Part shown: one piece after another, positions 5,677-8,235 of the stretch
Numbering within the stretch: the first letter of the stretch is position 1
How the letters are laid out: the number at the start of each line of letters is the position of its first letter
Assembly (NCBI GenBank): GCA_003022005.1
Contig: PXRQ01000007.1
Span: 1-8,235 of the forward strand
Origin: Halobacteriales archaeon QS_5_70_15
Lineage (GTDB): Archaea; Halobacteriota; Halobacteria; Halobacteriales; Haloarculaceae
DNA: 8,235 nucleotides
Direction of reading: 5' to 3'
Program-made: the position numbers and the translations under genes
The notes under the pieces: generated by a model
Seen by the model: only the letters and a program-made list of their open reading frames with translations
Told to the model about the DNA's origin: nothing
Database searches by the model: none

Positions 5677-6393
5677 ATGAGCGAGCGCGAGCGCGACCCG
5701 CGACAGGAGCTCGGCGAGAAGATCGCCGGCGAGGTGGCGCTCTACGACGACCCCGGCGCCACCATCCGCAAGTGGCGCACGGAGTTCGACATCTCCCAGA
5801 CCACGCTCGCGGAGGAGCTGGACGTCTCCGCGTCGGTCATCTCCGACTACGAGAGCGGCCGCCGCGCATCGCCCGGTATCGGGTTCGTCCGGCGCGTCGT
5901 CGAGGGGCTGCTCGACATCGACGAGCGGCGCGGCGGCGGCCGGATCCGACAGCACGCGCGCGTACTCTCCGCCGGGTTCGACTCCGACATCGTCCACGAC
6001 CTCCGGGAGTACCCCGCGACGATCCCGCTCCCGCGGTTCTACGACGCCATCGACGCGTCCGAGGTCGCCGGGGGCACCGCGAGGACCATCGCCGGCCACA
6101 CCGTCATCGACAGCATCCAGGCCATCACCCGGCTCTCGAGCGAGGAGTTCTACCGGCTCTACGGCCAGTCGACCAACCGCGCGCTCGTCTTTACGGCGGT
6201 CACCCGCGGCGAGTCCCCGCTCGTCGCCATGCGCGTCGTGACTCCAACCCCGAGCGCCGTCGTCCTCCACGGGATGACGCCCGACGAGCTCTGGGAGCAC
6301 GCGCCGCGGCTCGCCCGCGTCGACGGGTTCTCGCTCGCCGTGACGGACCTCGACCTCTCGGAGATGCTCGAGCGGCTGCGCGAACTGCCCTGA
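5677..6393 (+). CDS. XRE-type helix-turn-helix transcriptional regulator
   Basis: This is a 238-residue soluble, acidic protein. Residues about 29-82 form a Cro/C1-type DNA-binding domain: IRKWRTEFDISQTTLAEELD starts the first helices, and VSASVISDYESGRRASPG holds the recognition helix and the family hallmark SDYESGRR. Residues 95-238 form a conserved-looking but unnamed C-terminal domain, with STNRALVFTAVTRGESPLVA (about 166-185) as its most distinctive stretch. It could bind a ligand or mediate dimerisation. It resembles a euryarchaeal HTH family of similar length, which I cannot name with certainty. The frame is open far upstream (to 4921), but that region is the opposite-strand hydrolase gene; ATG 5677 gives a compact protein and sits 24-30 nt after a TATA-like box. 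Divergence from the hydrolase operon makes that operon and itself plausible targets. Confidence 0.85.
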   Translation: MSERERDPRQELGEKIAGEVALYDDPGATIRKWRTEFDISQTTLAEELDVSASVISDYESGRRASPGIGFVRRVVEGLLDIDERRGGGRIRQHARVLSAGFDSDIVHDLREYPATIPLPRFYDAIDASEVAGGTARTIAGHTVIDSIQAITRLSSEEFYRLYGQSTNRALVFTAVTRGESPLVAMRVVTPTPSAVVLHGMTPDELWEHAPRLARVDGFSLAVTDLDLSEMLERLRELP

Positions 6394-6402
6394 TCGGTAC
6401 GC

Positions 6403-6759
6403 CTAAATCAGTATCTCGAACGGGACCACGCTCACCAGTACCCCGATCGCGGCGACCGTCAGTTCCGGTAGGGCGGTCACCGTCTCCATCGGCACGCTCC
6501 TCGACACCAGTCGTCCGATGTATCCTCCGGCACTCGCAGCGAGAGCGTGCTTCGTTCCGAGGCCTACACACTTGAGACCTTCCGCGACGGAAAAGTCGGT
6601 GAGCGTCTCTCCCGACAGCACGCCGAGAAAATCACCCGCGACGAACCCGCCCGCCTCCGCAGGGACACCGGACAACGCTAGTCCGACCAGCCTCTCCCCG
6701 AGGTAGCCCCCGACTGTCGCCCCGAACCACGGCCAGCCCGTTTGATTGTATTTCCCCAT
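6403..6759 (-). CDS. Hypothetical glycine-rich small membrane protein
   Basis: I do not recognise this family. From ATG 6759 it encodes 118 residues. It has three hydrophobic, glycine-spaced stretches: FGATVGGYLGERLVGL (about 12-27), GGFVAGDFLGVLSG (37-50) and SAGGYIGRLV (about 76-85), and a hydrophobic C-terminus (AAIGVLVSVVPFEILI) running to the last residue. GGYLG and GGYIG recur, and the small-x3-small pattern suggests packed membrane helices. Codon use includes many A/T-ending codons (AAA, AAT, CAA, GGA, GTA, CTA), unlike the neighbours, which hints at acquired or fast-evolving DNA. An in-frame ATG at 6786 would add 9 residues, but a TATA-like box lies at the leaderless distance from 6759 and overlaps that upstream ATG. 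It ends only 9 bp from the convergent HTH gene. Confidence 0.6.
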   Translation of the reverse strand: MGKYNQTGWPWFGATVGGYLGERLVGLALSGVPAEAGGFVAGDFLGVLSGETLTDFSVAEGLKCVGLGTKHALAASAGGYIGRLVSRSVPMETVTALPELTVAAIGVLVSVVPFEILI

Positions 6760-6780
6760 GCGACGACCGTTTGAGTGAGG

Positions 6781-6790
6781 TGTCATAACT
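6781..6790 (-). promoter_or_regulatory. TATA-like box before the small membrane protein
   Basis: AGTTATGACA on the minus strand places TTATGA (6783-6788) 24-29 nt before ATG 6759. It supports separate transcription of this gene rather than read-through from coaBC, whose stop lies 73 bp upstream of ATG 6786. Confidence 0.4.
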
Positions 6791-6859
6791 GCTTTCGCGG
6801 ATGGCGGTCGACCCCGCGGATTCCGGCATCACCAGCGGCCGGACGAGCGGTCCCGGAGG

Positions 6860-8023
6860 CTACCTCTCCAGTTCGCTCGCCAGCTCCCCGGTGACCAGCC
6901 GACCGAGTTCCGACTTCGATCCCTCGAACGCCCGGGTCGACTCCTGGCGGACGAGCACGGCGCGGGTCTCCTCGCCACCCATGACCCCGGCGTGGTTGGC
7001 GACGACGAACGCCAGGCCCGCCCGTTCGAGGGTTTCGCGGGCCCGCTCGATCAGCGCCGATTCGCCCCCCTGCGTCTCGGCCTTGAACCCGACGACGGTC
7101 AGGTCCGGATGGGCCTCCCGGACCGTGTCGATGAGCTTCGGCGTCGGGGCGAGTTCGAGCGTGAGCTCCTTCCCGGACTTGATCTTCTCGGAGCTGGCCT
7201 CGACGGTGTAGTCGGAGATGGCCGCCGCCGAGACCAGGGCGTCGGCGTCCCGCTCCTCGACGGCCGCCGAGACGGCCTCCAGCATCTCCGTCGCGGACTC
7301 CGCGCGGCGAACCTCCGCGTAGCCAACGCCGGGGCCGTCGTGGACGAGCACCACCTCGGCACCGGCCACGTGACAGGCCCGGGCGACCGCCCGACCGGTC
7401 CTCCCGGACGAGCGGTTCGTCAGCACCCGTATCGGGTCGATGCGTTCGTTCGTCGCCCCGGAGGTGACGACCACCGTCCGGCCCTCGAGCGGGTTCGGCG
7501 TCGACCGGCGGGTCGTCTCGGTGACGATGTCCGCCTCGGCCGCGATCTTCGCCTTCCCCTCCTCGACGCGCGGGTCGACGAACGTCACGCCCCACTCCTC
7601 CAGGGTCTCGATGGACGCGAGCACGCCGGGGTGGTCGTACATCGGCTCGTGCATCGCCGGGGCAACCACGACCGGCACGCCGGCGCCGAGGGCGGTCGTC
7701 GCCGCGGTCGTGACCGGCGTGTCGTCGATCGCGGCGGCCATCTTCCCGACGGTGTTCGCGGTGGCCGGCGCCACCAGGAGGACGTCCGCCCACCCCTCGC
7801 GCCCGCAGAGTTCGACGTGTTCGATCCGGCCGGTGATCTCGGTCACGACGTCGTTCCCGGTGGCGAACTCGACGGCCCACGGGTGGACGATCCCGGTCGC
7901 GGCGTCGGTCAGCACCGCCCGGACCGACGCGCCCTCCCGGCGGAGTTCGTGGGCGAGTTCGACCGTCTTCACGGCCGCGATGGACCCCGACGTGCCCAGC
8001 GCGACGTTCACGCCCTCCAGCAT
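6860..8023 (-). CDS. coaBC: Bifunctional phosphopantothenoylcysteine decarboxylase / phosphopantothenate-cysteine ligase CoaBC
   Basis: This 387-residue cytoplasmic enzyme carries out two steps of CoA synthesis: it joins 4'-phosphopantothenate to cysteine (CoaB, nucleotide-activated) and decarboxylates the product to 4'-phosphopantetheine (CoaC, FMN). The N-terminal CoaC half shows the flavin motif GTSGSIAAVK (10-19), the catalytic His in HVEL (69-72), APATANTVGK (85-94), and PAMHEPMY (122-129), the equivalent of PXMNXXMW. The bacterial cysteine lid is replaced by EEGKAK (154-159), as I recall for archaeal relatives. The CoaB half shows VTSGATNERIDPIR (186-199), NRSSGRTG (203-210), SAAAISDY, EKIKSGKELTLELAPTPKLI with the conserved lysine, GFKAET, and ANHAGVMGG. 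Length is normal and the gene looks intact. ATG 8023 gives the expected N-terminus and lies 22-31 nt after a weak TATA-like box. Confidence 0.96.
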   Translation of the reverse strand: MLEGVNVALGTSGSIAAVKTVELAHELRREGASVRAVLTDAATGIVHPWAVEFATGNDVVTEITGRIEHVELCGREGWADVLLVAPATANTVGKMAAAIDDTPVTTAATTALGAGVPVVVAPAMHEPMYDHPGVLASIETLEEWGVTFVDPRVEEGKAKIAAEADIVTETTRRSTPNPLEGRTVVVTSGATNERIDPIRVLTNRSSGRTGRAVARACHVAGAEVVLVHDGPGVGYAEVRRAESATEMLEAVSAAVEERDADALVSAAAISDYTVEASSEKIKSGKELTLELAPTPKLIDTVREAHPDLTVVGFKAETQGGESALIERARETLERAGLAFVVANHAGVMGGEETRAVLVRQESTRAFEGSKSELGRLVTGELASELER

Positions 8024-8044
8024 ACCACGGGCTGGGTCGCCCCC

Positions 8045-8054
8045 CTACATGAAC
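8045..8054 (-). promoter_or_regulatory. Weak TATA-like box before coaBC
   Basis: GTTCATGTAG on the minus strand lies 22-31 nt before ATG 8023, consistent with a leaderless transcript. It is the only AT-richer patch on this side of the 175-bp divergent gap (8024-8198). Confidence 0.4.
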
Positions 8055-8164
8055 CCACGGACCCGGCGGTGACCCTCCCGGCAGGGACCGAACCCCGACA
8101 CCTCCCACGGGCCTGGCGGGTGCGGGCCCCTCGACCGGGCGGACGGACTCACCTCCCGTCCCGC

Positions 8165-8174
8165 AACGTTAAGC
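8165..8174 (+). promoter_or_regulatory. TATA-like promoter of the right-edge gene
   Basis: AACGTTAAGC places GTTAAG (8168-8173) 26-31 nt before ATG 8199, a typical haloarchaeal leaderless arrangement. Confidence 0.55.
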
Positions 8175-8198
8175 GCCCCCGGCGGCGACGGGCGGACT

Positions 8199-8235
8199 AT
8201 GACCGAGACCAGCGAGTGCGACGTGCTCGTCGTCG
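8199..8235 (+). CDS. Start of a gene leaving the window, possibly an FAD/NAD(P)-binding protein
   Basis: Only twelve complete codons are present, reading MTETSECDVLVV. The DVLVV strand following a short polar leader is how many Rossmann-fold flavoproteins begin (next would be GGGPAG or similar), for example geranylgeranyl reductase or other FAD-dependent oxidoreductases. That is a guess from one strand. The start is supported by a TATA-like box at the leaderless spacing. The gene is divergent from coaBC. Confidence 0.5.
   Translation, partial: MTETSECDVLVV

Noticed and set aside
8079..8096. Minus-strand GGGGTTCGGTCCC resembling a tRNA T-arm
   Set aside because: The loop is one base short, the invariant A58 is missing, and no anticodon arm or acceptor stem can be folded upstream.
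6783..8108. Minus-strand open frame of 441 codons overlapping coaBC
   Set aside because: Arg/Gly-rich shadow; coaBC in the other frame matches its family from end to end.
1..8235. CRISPR array, rRNA, integrase, transposase or defence system
   Set aside because: No regularly spaced repeats, RNA signatures or mobile-element catalytic motifs were found on either strand.

Overview
The window looks like chromosomal DNA from a halophilic archaeon (class Halobacteria). GC content is very high, third codon positions are almost all G or C, and the proteins are rich in Asp and Glu. Most genes have either a TATA-like box about 25-30 nt before the start codon (leaderless layout) or overlap the gene before them. 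The genus cannot be named from this sequence.

Layout. (1) Bases 1-1248 (+) hold the C-terminal part of an archaea-specific SMC-related protein with a CWTC zinc hook and a Walker B segment. (2) Bases 1249-1542 are an AT-richer non-coding stretch with short repeats and a TATA-like box. (3) Bases 1543-3439 (+) hold two tandem, overlapping RimJ/RimL-type GNAT acetyltransferases. The second runs without a stop codon into a four-helix membrane protein; either the genes are fused or a base is missing in a G run near 2765. (4) Bases 3436-5382 (-) hold a three-gene, translationally coupled operon: two paralogous YdjM-like membrane metal-dependent hydrolases followed by a third GNAT enzyme. Its last stop codon shares a CTAG with the stop of the fused ORF. 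(5) Bases 5383-5676 are a divergent control region. (6) Bases 5677-6393 (+) encode an XRE-type HTH regulator. (7) Bases 6403-6759 (-) encode an unrecognised glycine-rich, probably membrane-bound small protein with codon use unlike its neighbours. (8) Bases 6860-8023 (-) encode the CoA biosynthesis enzyme CoaBC. (9) Bases 8024-8198 are a second divergent control region. (10) Bases 8199-8235 (+) are the first codons of a probable flavoprotein-type gene that leaves the window.

How the genes relate. CoaBC makes 4'-phosphopantetheine, the precursor of the CoA that the three GNAT enzymes would use as acetyl-CoA, but nothing in the layout shows co-regulation. The HTH gene is divergent from the hydrolase operon and could control it. 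I found no CRISPR array, rRNA, tRNA, complete insertion sequence or clear defence system. The most unusual points are the GNAT/membrane-protein read-through ORF, the orphan membrane protein, and the repeat cluster at 1295-1388.
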